From: Chloroflexota bacterium
GTDB lineage: Bacteria > Chloroflexota > Anaerolineae > Aggregatilineales > UBA3940
NCBI GenBank assembly: GCA_011051745.1
Contig: DRKO01000272.1
Coordinates: 1-15,895 of the forward strand
DNA: 15,895 nucleotides
Direction: 5' to 3'
How positions within the stretch are numbered: the first letter of the stretch is position 1; each line of letters opens with the position of its first letter. Shown here one piece after another: positions 1-7,183 of the stretch. Under the pieces are notes generated by a model. It saw only the letters and a program-made list of their open reading frames with translations, did not search any database and was not told where the DNA came from. Both the position numbers and the translations under genes were made by a program.

Positions 1-2
1 CC

Positions 3-875
3 AGAGGCGGCCCTTTCGAGGTGGATACGGCCCTCGATATTATCATCGAGGTGTGCAAGGGCGTGGGGTACGCCCACCGGGCCGGACTGGTTCACTGCGA
101 CGTGAAGCCGCAGAACATCCTCGTCACGCCGGACAACGCCATCAAGGTGACCGATTTCGGCATCGCACGGGCCCTCTCGGCTGCTCAGTCGGATGAGGTC
201 GAGGATGTGATATGGGGGAGCCCGCATTACTTCTCCCCCGAACAGGCGGCAGGCGAGCCGCCCACCCCGGCTTCCGACGTATACTCAATCGGGGTTGTGC
301 TGTTCGAACTGCTGACCGGCCAGTTGCCCTTTCACGGGCAGGACTATCAGGAGCTCGCGCTGGCCCACCTGACGCAGGAGCCGCCCTCCCTGCTGGATGT
401 GAACCCGGCTCTGCCGCAGGAGCTGGATCGCATCATCCGCAAGGTGCTGTCCAAAGAACCTTCCACGCGCTACCGGACAGCCGATCAACTGGGGCGCATT
501 CTGGCCCGCTATCGCCAGCAGGGGCAGGAGTCTACGGCGACCTTCACCGTCAAGCCGTCGCGCGTTTCGCCTCCCCCGACCCAGCGGGCGGCCCCCTCGC
601 CGGCCAGCCATCCCGCTCCCCCGCCGGCGGCAGCGGAGACGCTCCCGGCCCCTGTGTCTGCGGAGAAGACGCTGGTTCCCTCCAGCCGCGCACCGTTGCC
701 TTCCCGCGTTTCCTATCTGCCGGATAGCCCTCCGCCTGAGGAGGAATTCGCGCCCGAAGAGGAGTTTGTGCCCGGCGTGGACATTTACGGGATCGTGCTG
801 GGAGTGCTGGCCGCCGTCGCCGTACTGGGCCTGATCCCGCTCTGGGTGACGATCCTCCTCACGTTCACACGGTGA
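3..875 (+). CDS. Ser/Thr protein kinase, C-terminally membrane-anchored (5' end outside window)
   Basis: This is the C-terminal part of a Hanks-type Ser/Thr kinase that phosphorylates proteins from the cytoplasmic side of the membrane. The frame is open to the left edge, so the N-lobe (Gly-rich loop and ATP-binding Lys) is missing from view. Visible motifs are the catalytic loop HCDVKPQN (catalytic Asp at 99-101, Lys at 105-107, Asn at 114-116), the magnesium-binding DFG at 153-161, and SPEQ in the activation-segment position of APE. A Pro/Ala-rich linker follows, then a stretch rich in Glu and Pro. The last 30 or so residues form one hydrophobic segment with almost nothing after it. There is no PASTA or other outer sensor domain. 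The catalytic Asp follows Cys instead of the usual Arg, which makes this a non-RD kinase. It ends 8 bases before the ftsH promoter. The family is certain; the substrate is unknown. Confidence 0.93.
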   Translation, partial: RGGPFEVDTALDIIIEVCKGVGYAHRAGLVHCDVKPQNILVTPDNAIKVTDFGIARALSAAQSDEVEDVIWGSPHYFSPEQAAGEPPTPASDVYSIGVVLFELLTGQLPFHGQDYQELALAHLTQEPPSLLDVNPALPQELDRIIRKVLSKEPSTRYRTADQLGRILARYRQQGQESTATFTVKPSRVSPPPTQRAAPSPASHPAPPPAAAETLPAPVSAEKTLVPSSRAPLPSRVSYLPDSPPPEEEFAPEEEFVPGVDIYGIVLGVLAAVAVLGLIPLWVTILLTFTR

Positions 876-882
876 CACTATT

Positions 883-911
883 TTGAAGGGCCTTCCGGGA
901 TTTGGTATAAT
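883..911 (+). promoter_or_regulatory. Promoter for ftsH
   Basis: A -35 TTGAAG at 883-888 and a perfect -10 TATAAT at 906-911 are separated by 17 bases, the ideal sigma-70 arrangement. It begins just after the kinase stop, so ftsH has its own transcription start near 918. This leaves a leader of about 117 nt. Confidence 0.75.
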
Positions 912-994
912 GCGATTAGAGCTGGGGGGCCTGAGAGAAGAACTCAGCGTGACACAGAGCGGATGGGAAACGTCATTTTTAGTGTTACGCTTAT

Positions 995-1018
995 CGGCGC
1001 GCGAGCGCCGTTTGTCTT
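995..1018 (+). terminator. Terminator-like hairpin in the ftsH leader (possible attenuator)
   Basis: The stem CGGCGC (995-1000) / GCGCCG (1005-1010) is closed by a GCGA tetraloop of the stable GNRA class and followed by TTTGTCTT (1011-1018). This looks like a short intrinsic terminator. It lies downstream of the ftsH promoter and 16 bases before the ftsH start codon, so it would act on the ftsH transcript itself. An upstream hairpin CTGAG...CTCAG lies around 931-947. Whether termination is partial or conditional cannot be told from sequence. Confidence 0.45.
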
Positions 1019-1034
1019 AATGGGGGTATGAGTA

Positions 1035-2981
1035 GTGAATTCAGGTCGTTTCAGGCATGGTTTTGTTTACCTGCTGATTATCTTTGCCGTCGCTGTGATC
1101 ATCTGGGGGGCGTTCGCTCGCAGTGAGAACCCGGATGAGTGGTCAATCAGCGATGTGGCGGTCGCTGCCAAAGAAGGGCAGATACAGAAGATCGTCGTCA
1201 CCGATACCGGCCAACTCCGGATCACGCTTGTGGATGGCCGAACGGCCATCTCCACCAAAGACCCCGACGGGGGAAGCGCGCCGGAGCAACTGGCCCAGCT
1301 CGGCGTGACGGATGAACAACTGGCGGCCATTGAGTGGGTCAATGAGCGAACGACCAACTGGCAGGGCATCATAACTGCCCTGATGTATCTCCTGCCCCTG
1401 GTGGTCGTCGTTGGCGTGATCTACATGATGCTCCGGCAGGCGCAGGGGACGAACAATCAGGCTCTCTCCTTTGGCAAGAGCCGGGCCAGAATGTTCACGG
1501 GCGATCAGCCGACGATCACTTTTGAGGATGTGGCAGGCTGCGACGAGGCCAAGGAGGAGCTCCGGGAGGTCGTGGAGTTCCTGCGGGAACCCGATAAGTT
1601 TATCCAGCTAGGGGCGCGGATTCCGAAAGGCGTTCTGCTGGTCGGGCCGCCGGGGACCGGCAAGACGCTGCTGGCGAAAGCGGTCAGCGGCGAGGCCGGT
1701 GTTCCGTTCTTCTCGATCTCCGGCTCGGAATTTGTCGAGATGTTCGTGGGCGTCGGGGCCAGCCGCGTGCGAGACCTGTTCGATCAGGCCAAGCGCCACA
1801 GCCCGTGCATCGTTTTTGTGGACGAGATAGACGCCGTCGGGCGTCACCGGGGGGCGGGGCTGGGCGGATCGCATGACGAGCGTGAGCAGACCCTCAACCA
1901 GATACTGGTTGAGATGGACGGCTTCGACACGGATACGAACGTGATCGTCATCGCGGCCACCAACCGCCCGGACATCCTCGACCCGGCACTGCTCCGACCG
2001 GGACGCTTTGACCGGCGCGTTGTCCTCGACCGGCCAGACGTGCGCGGGCGCGAGGAAATTCTCAAGGTTCACGTCCGGGGGAAGCCGCTCGGTGATGATG
2101 TCGATCTCAGCGTTCTGGCCCGCGCAACGCCGGGCTTCGTGGGGGCCGACATCGAGAATATGGTGAACGAGGCGGCGATTCTGGCGGCCCGCCGCAACAA
2201 GAAGATCATCAACATGGCGGAGTTTCAGGAAGCCATCGAGCGCGTGATCGCCGGGCCGGAGCGCCGCAGCCGCCTGATCCGCGAGGAGGAACGGCGCATC
2301 ACGGCGTATCACGAGGCCGGGCATGCGGTGGTCGCCTACTACCTGCCGCACTGCGATCCGATCCTGAAGGTGACCATCATCCCGCGCGGCGTTGCGGGCG
2401 GCTACACGATGTCGCTCGGTGAGGACATGATGTTTATGTCGCGCTCCAAGTTCATGGACACGATCTCCATGGCGCTGGCGGGGCGGATCGCCGAGGAGAT
2501 AATTTTCGGCGAGATCACCACCGGAGCCAGCAACGACCTGGAGCGCGTTACCAAGATGGCGCGAGACATGGTCACCCGCTATGGCATGAGCGAGCGGCTG
2601 GGGCCGATGATCTACGGGCAGAAGGAGGAACTCGTCTTCCTGGGGCGTGAGATCGGAGAGCAGCGCGATTACAGCGAGGCGGTGGCAGAAGAGATTGACG
2701 AAGAAGTCCGGCACATCATCAGCGATGCCTACGAACGCGCGCGTGCCGTTCTGACAGAGCACCGTGATAAGCTGGAACTGATTGCCGAAACGCTGCTGGA
2801 GATCGAAACGCTGGATCGAGAGGCTTTCGAGCGGCTGATGAAGGGCGAGGCGGAAGAACCGCAGACCAGCGGGCCGTCACGTCCGGCCCCCGAATCGGAG
2901 CAGGAGACGAGCGGGTCTTCCGAGGAGAGCGAGGACACTCCCCCCGCCCTCGATCTACCCCCTGCCCCCGCGCCAGCCTGA
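1035..2981 (+). CDS. ftsH: ATP-dependent zinc metalloprotease FtsH
   Basis: FtsH is a membrane-bound hexameric AAA+ protease that extracts and degrades misfolded membrane proteins and short-lived regulators. Transmembrane helix 1 is at residues ~9-27, a short extracytoplasmic domain follows, and helix 2 is at ~111-134. The AAA domain has Walker A GPPGTGKT (204-211), Walker B IVFVDEID, and the second region of homology [18 protein letters not shown]. The zinc site is HEAGH (426-430), with the third ligand Asp about residue 501 in NDLERVT. The last ~45 residues are an acidic, Pro/Ser-rich tail that looks disordered. The start is a GTG preceded by GGGGG at 1022-1026; the nearby ATG at 1028 is out of frame. 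At 648 residues it matches the usual family length. It has its own promoter and terminator, so it is probably monocistronic. Confidence 0.98.
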   Translation: MNSGRFRHGFVYLLIIFAVAVIIWGAFARSENPDEWSISDVAVAAKEGQIQKIVVTDTGQLRITLVDGRTAISTKDPDGGSAPEQLAQLGVTDEQLAAIEWVNERTTNWQGIITALMYLLPLVVVVGVIYMMLRQAQGTNNQALSFGKSRARMFTGDQPTITFEDVAGCDEAKEELREVVEFLREPDKFIQLGARIPKGVLLVGPPGTGKTLLAKAVSGEAGVPFFSISGSEFVEMFVGVGASRVRDLFDQAKRHSPCIVFVDEIDAVGRHRGAGLGGSHDEREQTLNQILVEMDGFDTDTNVIVIAATNRPDILDPALLRPGRFDRRVVLDRPDVRGREEILKVHVRGKPLGDDVDLSVLARATPGFVGADIENMVNEAAILAARRNKKIINMAEFQEAIERVIAGPERRSRLIREEERRITAYHEAGHAVVAYYLPHCDPILKVTIIPRGVAGGYTMSLGEDMMFMSRSKFMDTISMALAGRIAEEIIFGEITTGASNDLERVTKMARDMVTRYGMSERLGPMIYGQKEELVFLGREIGEQRDYSEAVAEEIDEEVRHIISDAYERARAVLTEHRDKLELIAETLLEIETLDREAFERLMKGEAEEPQTSGPSRPAPESEQETSGSSEESEDTPPALDLPPAPAPA

Positions 2982-3002
2982 TCGCACGGGGCCTGCAACC
3001 AG

Positions 3003-3034
3003 ACCGGAGCTCACACGTGTGAGCTCCGGTTTTT
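3003..3034 (+). terminator. Intrinsic terminator of ftsH
   Basis: A perfect 28-bp palindrome has arms ACCGGAGCTCACAC (3003-3016) and its exact complement (3017-3030), followed by a T tract at 3030-3034. It lies 22 bases after the ftsH stop. On the opposite strand no T tract follows, so it is expected to terminate the + strand transcript only. The convergent ligase gene ends 46 bases further on. Confidence 0.88.
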
Positions 3035-3080
3035 GCTATCTCTGTCCCTGTGCGGAGACCTGACCAGCCAGAGCGTGGCC

Positions 3081-4820
3081 TTACTGGTCGGAGCCCTCCG
3101 TCTCCATGCGCACCAGTTCGCGACGCAGAATCTTCCCTACCGTCGTCTTGGGGAGCGCAGGAACGAAGCTGATCCGCCGGGGAACCTCGTAAGGGGCCAG
3201 CCTGGTGCTGCAATACTCGATCAACTCCTCGGCGGTAACCTCTTTGCCGGGGGCCAGCACGATCCAGGCCTTGAGGGCCTCCTGCCCGGGCTTCTCAGGA
3301 TGCGGAATACCGGCCACGCCCGCCTCGGCGACGGCCTCATGCTCCATCAGGACTTTCTCGACGATGTTGGGATAGACGTTGAAGCCGCCGATCAGGACCA
3401 TGTCCTTCTTGCGGTCTACGATGTAGAAGTAGCCCTCCTCGTCCATCCGGGCGATGTCTCCTGTGTAGAGCCAGCCGTTGCGGATCGCGTTGGCCGTTTC
3501 GGTCGGCATGTTATGGTAGCCCGTCATCATCGAAGGCCCGCGAAGGATCAACTCCCCCACCTCGCCTACGGGTACGTCCGTCTCGCCGTCATCCAGACTC
3601 ACGATCCGGCATTCCACATCGGGGAAGGGCAGACCGATTGAGCCGACCTTGTTAACCCCTTTGAGCGGGTTACAGTGGGTGGCGGTCGGCGCTTCGCTCA
3701 TTCCGAAGCCTTCCATCACGACGCCGCCGGTCAGTTCCTCGAAGCGACGCTTTGTCTCCGGAGCCAGAGGCGCGGAGCCGCTGATGCAGGCCCGGATCGA
3801 GCTGAGGTCGTACTTTCCGGCGATTACGTCGGGATGGAAGTTGATCGCGTTATACAGCGCCGGAACGCCCATGAAGATCGTCGGCCTGAAGGTGTGGATG
3901 TTGCCGAGCACGTCGTCAATGTCGCGGGCGTTGGGAACCATGATCATAGAGGCCCCCATCGAGACGGCGAAGCTCATCACGGCCACCATCCCGTAGACGT
4001 GGAAGAGGGGGATGGCCGCCAGGAAGCTCTCCTCGTGCCCCGGCCTGTCGCCGCGCAGCCAGACCTGCATCTGCACCGCGTTCGCGACCAGCGCACTGTG
4101 AGGAGCGCGGGCCGCCTTCGGGATGCCGGTCGTGCCGCCCGTGTACTGGAAGATAGCCGTGTCCTTCTTCGGGTCTATCTCAACCCGGGGGCGCTGGTCG
4201 GCGGTGTACTTCGCAAGCATATCCTGCAGCCATACGTCACCGGGGTGCAGGGATTCGACATAGTGCCCATCCTTCTTTTCCCGCGCAAGCGTGAAGAGAA
4301 ACTTCCCCAGAGGCGGGAAGTACTCTTTGATGTTGGAAACGATCATGCGCTTGACGGGCGTCTGATCGCGAATCGAATTGAGCCCCTTATAGAAGAGGCT
4401 TATCGTGAAGACGGTCTCGATGCCGCTGTCGTTAAGCTGATCAGCCCATTTTGCGGGAGGGAAGGAAGGATTGAGGGCAACCACTATCGCGCCAGCCTTC
4501 AGGATGCCAAAGAAGGCGATCACGAACTGGGTGCTGTTGGGAGCGACAATTGCCACCCGGTCGCCCTTCTGAACGCCCATATCTGCCAGCGCGGCGGCGA
4601 AACGATCGCTTAAGTCGCCAAGTTCACGATAGGTGATGGAGGCATGCCGTCGTCCAACCAGCGGCAGTTCGACGGAGGTAATACAGGCCTCCTGGTCAGG
4701 GAACTTCTTAACGGACTCGTCCAGGAAACCAAACAACGGGATTTCAGGATAGGGGGCCAGCGATTCGGGGATGCCTTCATCGTAGTGCTTGGTCCAGGGC
4801 TTGTCAGCATAACTCACCAT
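3081..4820 (-). CDS. Long-chain fatty acid--CoA ligase (AMP-forming, FadD-like)
   Basis: This enzyme activates a carboxylic acid, most likely a fatty acid, with ATP and then CoA via an acyl-adenylate, in the cytosol or at the membrane. It has the full ANL-superfamily motif set. These are the phosphate loop YTGGTTGIPK (226-235), GFGMSEAPTATH (371-382) for the adenylate site, YTGD (452-455), DRKKD (469-473) before the hinge, and the C-terminal catalytic Lys 563 in KTTVGKILRREL. Its 579 residues match bacterial long-chain acyl-CoA ligases. The start ATG is firmly set by AAAGGAGGA (4827-4835), 6 bases upstream. It stands alone between ftsH (convergent) and the greA operon end, with its own promoter. 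Chain-length preference cannot be read from the sequence. No beta-oxidation genes lie nearby, so the role (degradation, uptake or lipid recycling) is open. Confidence 0.93.
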   Translation of the reverse strand: MVSYADKPWTKHYDEGIPESLAPYPEIPLFGFLDESVKKFPDQEACITSVELPLVGRRHASITYRELGDLSDRFAAALADMGVQKGDRVAIVAPNSTQFVIAFFGILKAGAIVVALNPSFPPAKWADQLNDSGIETVFTISLFYKGLNSIRDQTPVKRMIVSNIKEYFPPLGKFLFTLAREKKDGHYVESLHPGDVWLQDMLAKYTADQRPRVEIDPKKDTAIFQYTGGTTGIPKAARAPHSALVANAVQMQVWLRGDRPGHEESFLAAIPLFHVYGMVAVMSFAVSMGASMIMVPNARDIDDVLGNIHTFRPTIFMGVPALYNAINFHPDVIAGKYDLSSIRACISGSAPLAPETKRRFEELTGGVVMEGFGMSEAPTATHCNPLKGVNKVGSIGLPFPDVECRIVSLDDGETDVPVGEVGELILRGPSMMTGYHNMPTETANAIRNGWLYTGDIARMDEEGYFYIVDRKKDMVLIGGFNVYPNIVEKVLMEHEAVAEAGVAGIPHPEKPGQEALKAWIVLAPGKEVTAEELIEYCSTRLAPYEVPRRISFVPALPKTTVGKILRRELVRMETEGSDQ

Positions 4821-5002
4821 ACGGAATCCTCCTTTAGATTATGACGAGTCGGTCGCTCCAACTGCTGTTGCCACAGGGCACAGCGTCTTCCCCTGTACAT
4901 GTGAACGGATGGGTAGAGTCAGTGTTGCCTGCTGGCGAAGCTGCAGAGAACGCCCATCACCGCGTAGGTGGAAGCAGCGAGCCGGTACAGGCTGCTATGA
5001 TC

Positions 5003-5031
5003 AGTATAAATGAATCCCTCTGTGGCGTCCA
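5003..5031 (-). promoter_or_regulatory. Promoter for the acyl-CoA ligase
   Basis: Read on the minus strand, TGGACG (5031-5026) and TATACT (5008-5003) are spaced by 17 bases. The -10 matches consensus at 5 of 6 positions and the -35 at 4 of 6. Transcription would start near 4996, giving a leader of about 175 nt before the ligase start. Confidence 0.5.
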
Positions 5032-5074
5032 GCGTCATGCGACGGCGGAACGTGCTTTGCTTTCTACGGGCCGG

Positions 5075-5109
5075 AAAAAATCAGCCCACGCCTGAACCGG
5101 GCGCGGGCT
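5075..5109 (-). terminator. Intrinsic terminator after greA
   Basis: On the minus strand the stem AGCCCGCGC (5109-5101) pairs with GCGTGGGCT (5091-5083). All nine pairs form, including one G-U, around a 9-base loop. TTTTTT (5080-5075) follows two bases later. It lies about 47 bases after the greA stop and marks the end of the ffh-to-greA transcription unit. Confidence 0.85.
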
Positions 5110-5155
5110 GTGGAGCGCAAGGGATGGTGAAAGGCGATCTTTCGGGGGAGAGACC

Positions 5156-5638
5156 CTAGGCGATGTCCAGTATCTTAAAGATCAGCTCGCCTGCCGGAGC
5201 CTCGACGCGCACCGTGTCGCCGACCTTCTTCCCGATCAGGGCACGCCCCAGCGGGGACTCATCCGAGATTTTCCCCTCGCGGGGGTTGGCCTCAACCCTG
5301 CCCACGATCATGAAGGTTTCCGGCTCTTCCTCTCCCTCCTCAACCACCGTCACGCGGCTGCCGAGTTGCACGGTTCCGGTTCGGCCTCCGTTGCCTTCTT
5401 CGATGATCACCGCTCCGCGGATCAGCCGCTCCAGTTCCTGGATGCGGCCTTCCAGAAAGCTCTGGTCCTCCTTTGCGGCGATGTAGTCTGCGTTCTCGGA
5501 GAGATCGCCCATTTCAATGGCGGCTTTAAGCCGGGCAGCAAGGGCGGGCCGCTCGACTTCGATCTTGTGCTTGAGTTCTGCCCGCAGTTTTTCGAGCATC
5601 TCCCGCGTCATGGGATAAGTGGGTTGTCCGTCTGGCAT
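5156..5638 (-). CDS. greA: Transcription elongation factor GreA
   Basis: GreA enters the secondary channel of backtracked RNA polymerase and stimulates cleavage of the 3' end of the nascent RNA, rescuing stalled complexes. The N-terminal coiled coil carries the signature GDLSENADY (44-52), with the acidic tip residues Asp45 and Glu48. The C-terminal FKBP-like domain ends with the typical SPLGRALIGKKVGDTV segment and a final hydrophobic strand. At 160 residues it is normal for the family. A run of Gly/Glu around residues 80-105 is a loop-rich linker. AGGAG lies about 12 bases upstream of the ATG, which is a little far; a second in-frame Met at residue 10 (MTREMLEKL) is an alternative start. 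It is the last gene of the ffh cluster, 40 bases after rimM, with a strong terminator behind it. Confidence 0.97.
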   Translation of the reverse strand: MPDGQPTYPMTREMLEKLRAELKHKIEVERPALAARLKAAIEMGDLSENADYIAAKEDQSFLEGRIQELERLIRGAVIIEEGNGGRTGTVQLGSRVTVVEEGEEEPETFMIVGRVEANPREGKISDESPLGRALIGKKVGDTVRVEAPAGELIFKILDIA

Positions 5639-5678
5639 ATTTCCGTCTCGCTCCTGATTTTCTGCGGGGTTTCCGGGC

Positions 5679-6254
5679 CTAGAGCAGACCTTCCAGGAGG
5701 TGTACGATCATCCGCCTGCTATGGAGGTCTATTTCGCGAATGACTTCTTCGATTGCCGGGATCAGAATCTCCCGACCTTCCGGGGTGGTGATGATGTAAA
5801 CGTCGTTGGCCCCCGTTTCGATCAAACCGCTGAGATGACCGAGTTCAACCCCTTCATCGGTGACGACCAGTATCCCCTCAAGCTCATACAAGTAAAACTC
5901 ACCCTCCTCAAGGGGGACGGCGTCACTGATGTGGATATAGACCATCTGCTCCCGAAGTTCCTCGGCCATTGTGCGGTCGGCTATGCCCTCAAACTGGATC
6001 AACATCCCTTTCCGGTGAGGGCGTATCCGCTGAACGCGGTAGGGGCGGTGCGAGGAGCCAAGATAAAGAGTGCCGATCTCCGGTAGCCTCTCCGGATAAT
6101 CGGTAACAACCTTCATGCTCACCTCTCCCCGCACCCCGTGTGGACGGACGATCTGCCCAACGATCAGAAACTCAGGTTCAGGAGCCCTGCCACGCCTGCT
6201 CCCTGAGCCTGAGTGTGGGTGGGGGGTGTCAGCCTGCCTCTTCGGTCGGCTCAT
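5679..6254 (-). CDS. rimM: Ribosome maturation factor RimM
   Basis: RimM binds ribosomal protein S19 and helps assemble the head of the 30S subunit by guiding 16S rRNA processing. After a short Arg/His/Ser/Pro-rich leader (1-28), the RimM N-terminal beta-barrel starts at FLIVGQIVRPHGVRGEV (29-45). The C-terminal PRC-barrel covers YLYELEGILVV (121-131), GANDVYIITTPEGREILIP (148-166) and the final LLEGLL. I chose the ATG at 6254 (191 residues) because GGGAG lies just ahead of it. A TTG at 6272 would add six residues and overlap khpA by 8 bases, but has poor spacing. The nonconserved leader means the true start could be even later. It lies 10 bases after khpA, so the two are probably translationally coupled. 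No trmD gene follows, although trmD commonly adjoins rimM in bacteria. Confidence 0.95.
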   Translation of the reverse strand: MSRPKRQADTPHPHSGSGSRRGRAPEPEFLIVGQIVRPHGVRGEVSMKVVTDYPERLPEIGTLYLGSSHRPYRVQRIRPHRKGMLIQFEGIADRTMAEELREQMVYIHISDAVPLEEGEFYLYELEGILVVTDEGVELGHLSGLIETGANDVYIITTPEGREILIPAIEEVIREIDLHSRRMIVHLLEGLL

Positions 6255-6264
6255 CCTCTCCCGC

Positions 6265-6492
6265 TCAGACAATCTCCAGTGTCACACGTTTGCCCTGCTT
6301 GGCCGCGACGACACGAAGCAGCGTGCGCATGGCGTTAGCCACGCGCCCACCGCGCCCAATCACACGTCCCATGTCTTCTGGCGCGACGCGCAGTTCGAGA
6401 ATGACCGAAGTAGCTCCTTCGATCTGAGTTACTTCTACCTGTGAGGGGTCATCTACCAGCGCCTTCGCGATGTACTCGACCAGTTCCTTCAT
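6265..6492 (-). CDS. khpA: KH-domain RNA-binding protein KhpA
   Basis: This is a single KH domain of about 75 residues, the YlqC/KhpA family. In Firmicutes it pairs with KhpB/Jag to bind RNA and affects cell division. The nucleic-acid binding loop GXXG is present as GRGG (46-49) inside the typical [19 protein letters not shown] segment. The N-terminal [16 protein letters not shown] is the canonical opening of the family. This ATG is supported by GGGAGG at 6501-6506, 8 bases upstream; an in-frame ATG at 6513 lacks such a site. It sits between rpsP and rimM, the usual location of this gene. Confidence 0.95.
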   Translation of the reverse strand: MKELVEYIAKALVDDPSQVEVTQIEGATSVILELRVAPEDMGRVIGRGGRVANAMRTLLRVVAAKQGKRVTLEIV

Positions 6493-6572
6493 GGGTGTCT
6501 CCTCCCGGGTCATGGGTTGGCCTGAGTGGTGTCGGTGAACATCAGGATATTGCGCGCCTCTGGGCTAAGCGA

Positions 6573-7118
6573 CTACTCGGTCTCGGGTTCGGCTTCTTCT
6601 GTTTCCGCTTCTGCTGCCGCAGCCGGTTCTTCTTCCTCTCCGGTTTCGGCTTCGGCCTCAACCTCGGCCCCGGCCTCCGCCCCGGCGGGCTCTTCTTCCG
6701 CCTCTGCTGCGGCGGGTTCCGGAGCTTCCTCCACCCCGGCACTGGCTTTTGCCTTCCCCCTCCCCGGGAGATCGTCGCGGCGTGTGCGTGGGTCAACCGG
6801 CGGGCGGGCGGCGGCTTCGGCTTCCGCTTCCGCCAGCAGAGCCTCAAGAGGCTCCCCTTTCCGCAGTCTCTCAAACCGCTGCAGTGTCCCCAGCTTTGCC
6901 ATGATCCGCCTGACGGCATCGCTGGGCTGCGCTCCCTGGCTCAGCCAGTACAGAGCCCGTGCCTCGTTCAGTTCCATGGTTGCCGGCTCTGTGCGAGGGT
7001 TGTAGAAGCCGATCTTCTCAATAAAGCGCCCGTCGCGGGGGCTCCGGCTGTCGGTCACGACAATGCGGTAACTGGGCTGCTTTTTGGCCCCAACACGGCG
7101 CAATCTTATACGAACCAT
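6573..7118 (-). CDS. rpsP: 30S ribosomal protein S16 with a long acidic C-terminal tail
   Basis: S16 is a primary structural protein of the 30S body. The ribosomal domain occupies residues 1-~88, beginning [20 protein letters not shown] and containing [11 protein letters not shown] (31-41) and the [11 protein letters not shown] helix. The protein then continues for about 90 residues beyond the usual 80-90-residue length. There is a Glu/Ala helix (90-104), a basic, Pro-containing segment (105-125) and an almost purely Glu/Ala/Pro tract (130-181). The tract has no stop or frameshift and its codon use fits one frame, so it appears genuinely translated. AAGGAG lies about 13 bases upstream of the ATG, a long spacing. 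It has its own promoter between ffh and itself and leads into khpA after an 80-base gap. Confidence 0.96.
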   Translation of the reverse strand: MVRIRLRRVGAKKQPSYRIVVTDSRSPRDGRFIEKIGFYNPRTEPATMELNEARALYWLSQGAQPSDAVRRIMAKLGTLQRFERLRKGEPLEALLAEAEAEAAARPPVDPRTRRDDLPGRGKAKASAGVEEAPEPAAAEAEEEPAGAEAGAEVEAEAETGEEEEPAAAAEAETEEAEPETE

Positions 7119-7151
7119 ATTAGCTAACCTGCTCCTTGTTGATTATCTTTA

Positions 7152-7180
7152 TTTATAGTTGACAATGGTAGAGCTGACAA
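7152..7180 (-). promoter_or_regulatory. Internal promoter for rpsP-khpA-rimM-greA
   Basis: On the minus strand, TTGTCA (7180-7175) and TATAAA (7157-7152) are separated by 17 bases, each matching consensus at 5 of 6 positions. It lies in the AT-rich 62-base gap directly after the ffh stop codon, so the four downstream genes can be transcribed independently of ffh. An inverted repeat overlaps it (7156-7183). Confidence 0.65.
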
Positions 7181-7183
7181 CTA
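7156..7183. repeat. Inverted repeat overlapping the rpsP promoter (candidate operator)
   Basis: TAGTTGACA (7156-7164) and TGACAACTA (7175-7183) are inverted copies with one mismatch and a 10-base gap. They cover the -35 and reach to the edge of the -10 of the internal promoter. The right arm includes the ffh stop codon. This is the geometry of a dimeric repressor site, but no protein can be assigned to it. Confidence 0.4.

Larger units (their letters stand above)
4836..5155. other. Intergenic region between the acyl-CoA ligase and greA
   Basis: This 320-base stretch holds the ligase promoter, a long ligase leader (about 4836-4996) and the greA terminator. An open frame of 84 codons on the + strand (4841-5095) has no ribosome binding site and no recognisable protein character, so I do not call it. 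Nothing else is recognisable. Confidence 0.6.

Noticed and set aside
1608..2762. A 384-codon open frame antisense to ftsH
   Set aside because: It lies wholly within ftsH on the other strand, has no recognisable domain, and arises from GC-rich codon structure.
3675..4613. A 312-codon open frame antisense to the acyl-CoA ligase
   Set aside because: The ligase frame carries all family motifs; the antisense product is rich in His/Arg/Asp with no domain, as expected of a shadow frame.
4841..5095. An 84-codon + strand frame between the ligase and greA
   Set aside because: No Shine-Dalgarno site, no protein character, and it overlaps the ligase promoter and the greA terminator.
6441..7127. Open frames of 228 and 159 codons opposite the S16 tail
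   Set aside because: The low-complexity Gly/Phe or Ser/Ala products are complements of the GAG/GCC-rich S16 tail, not independent genes.
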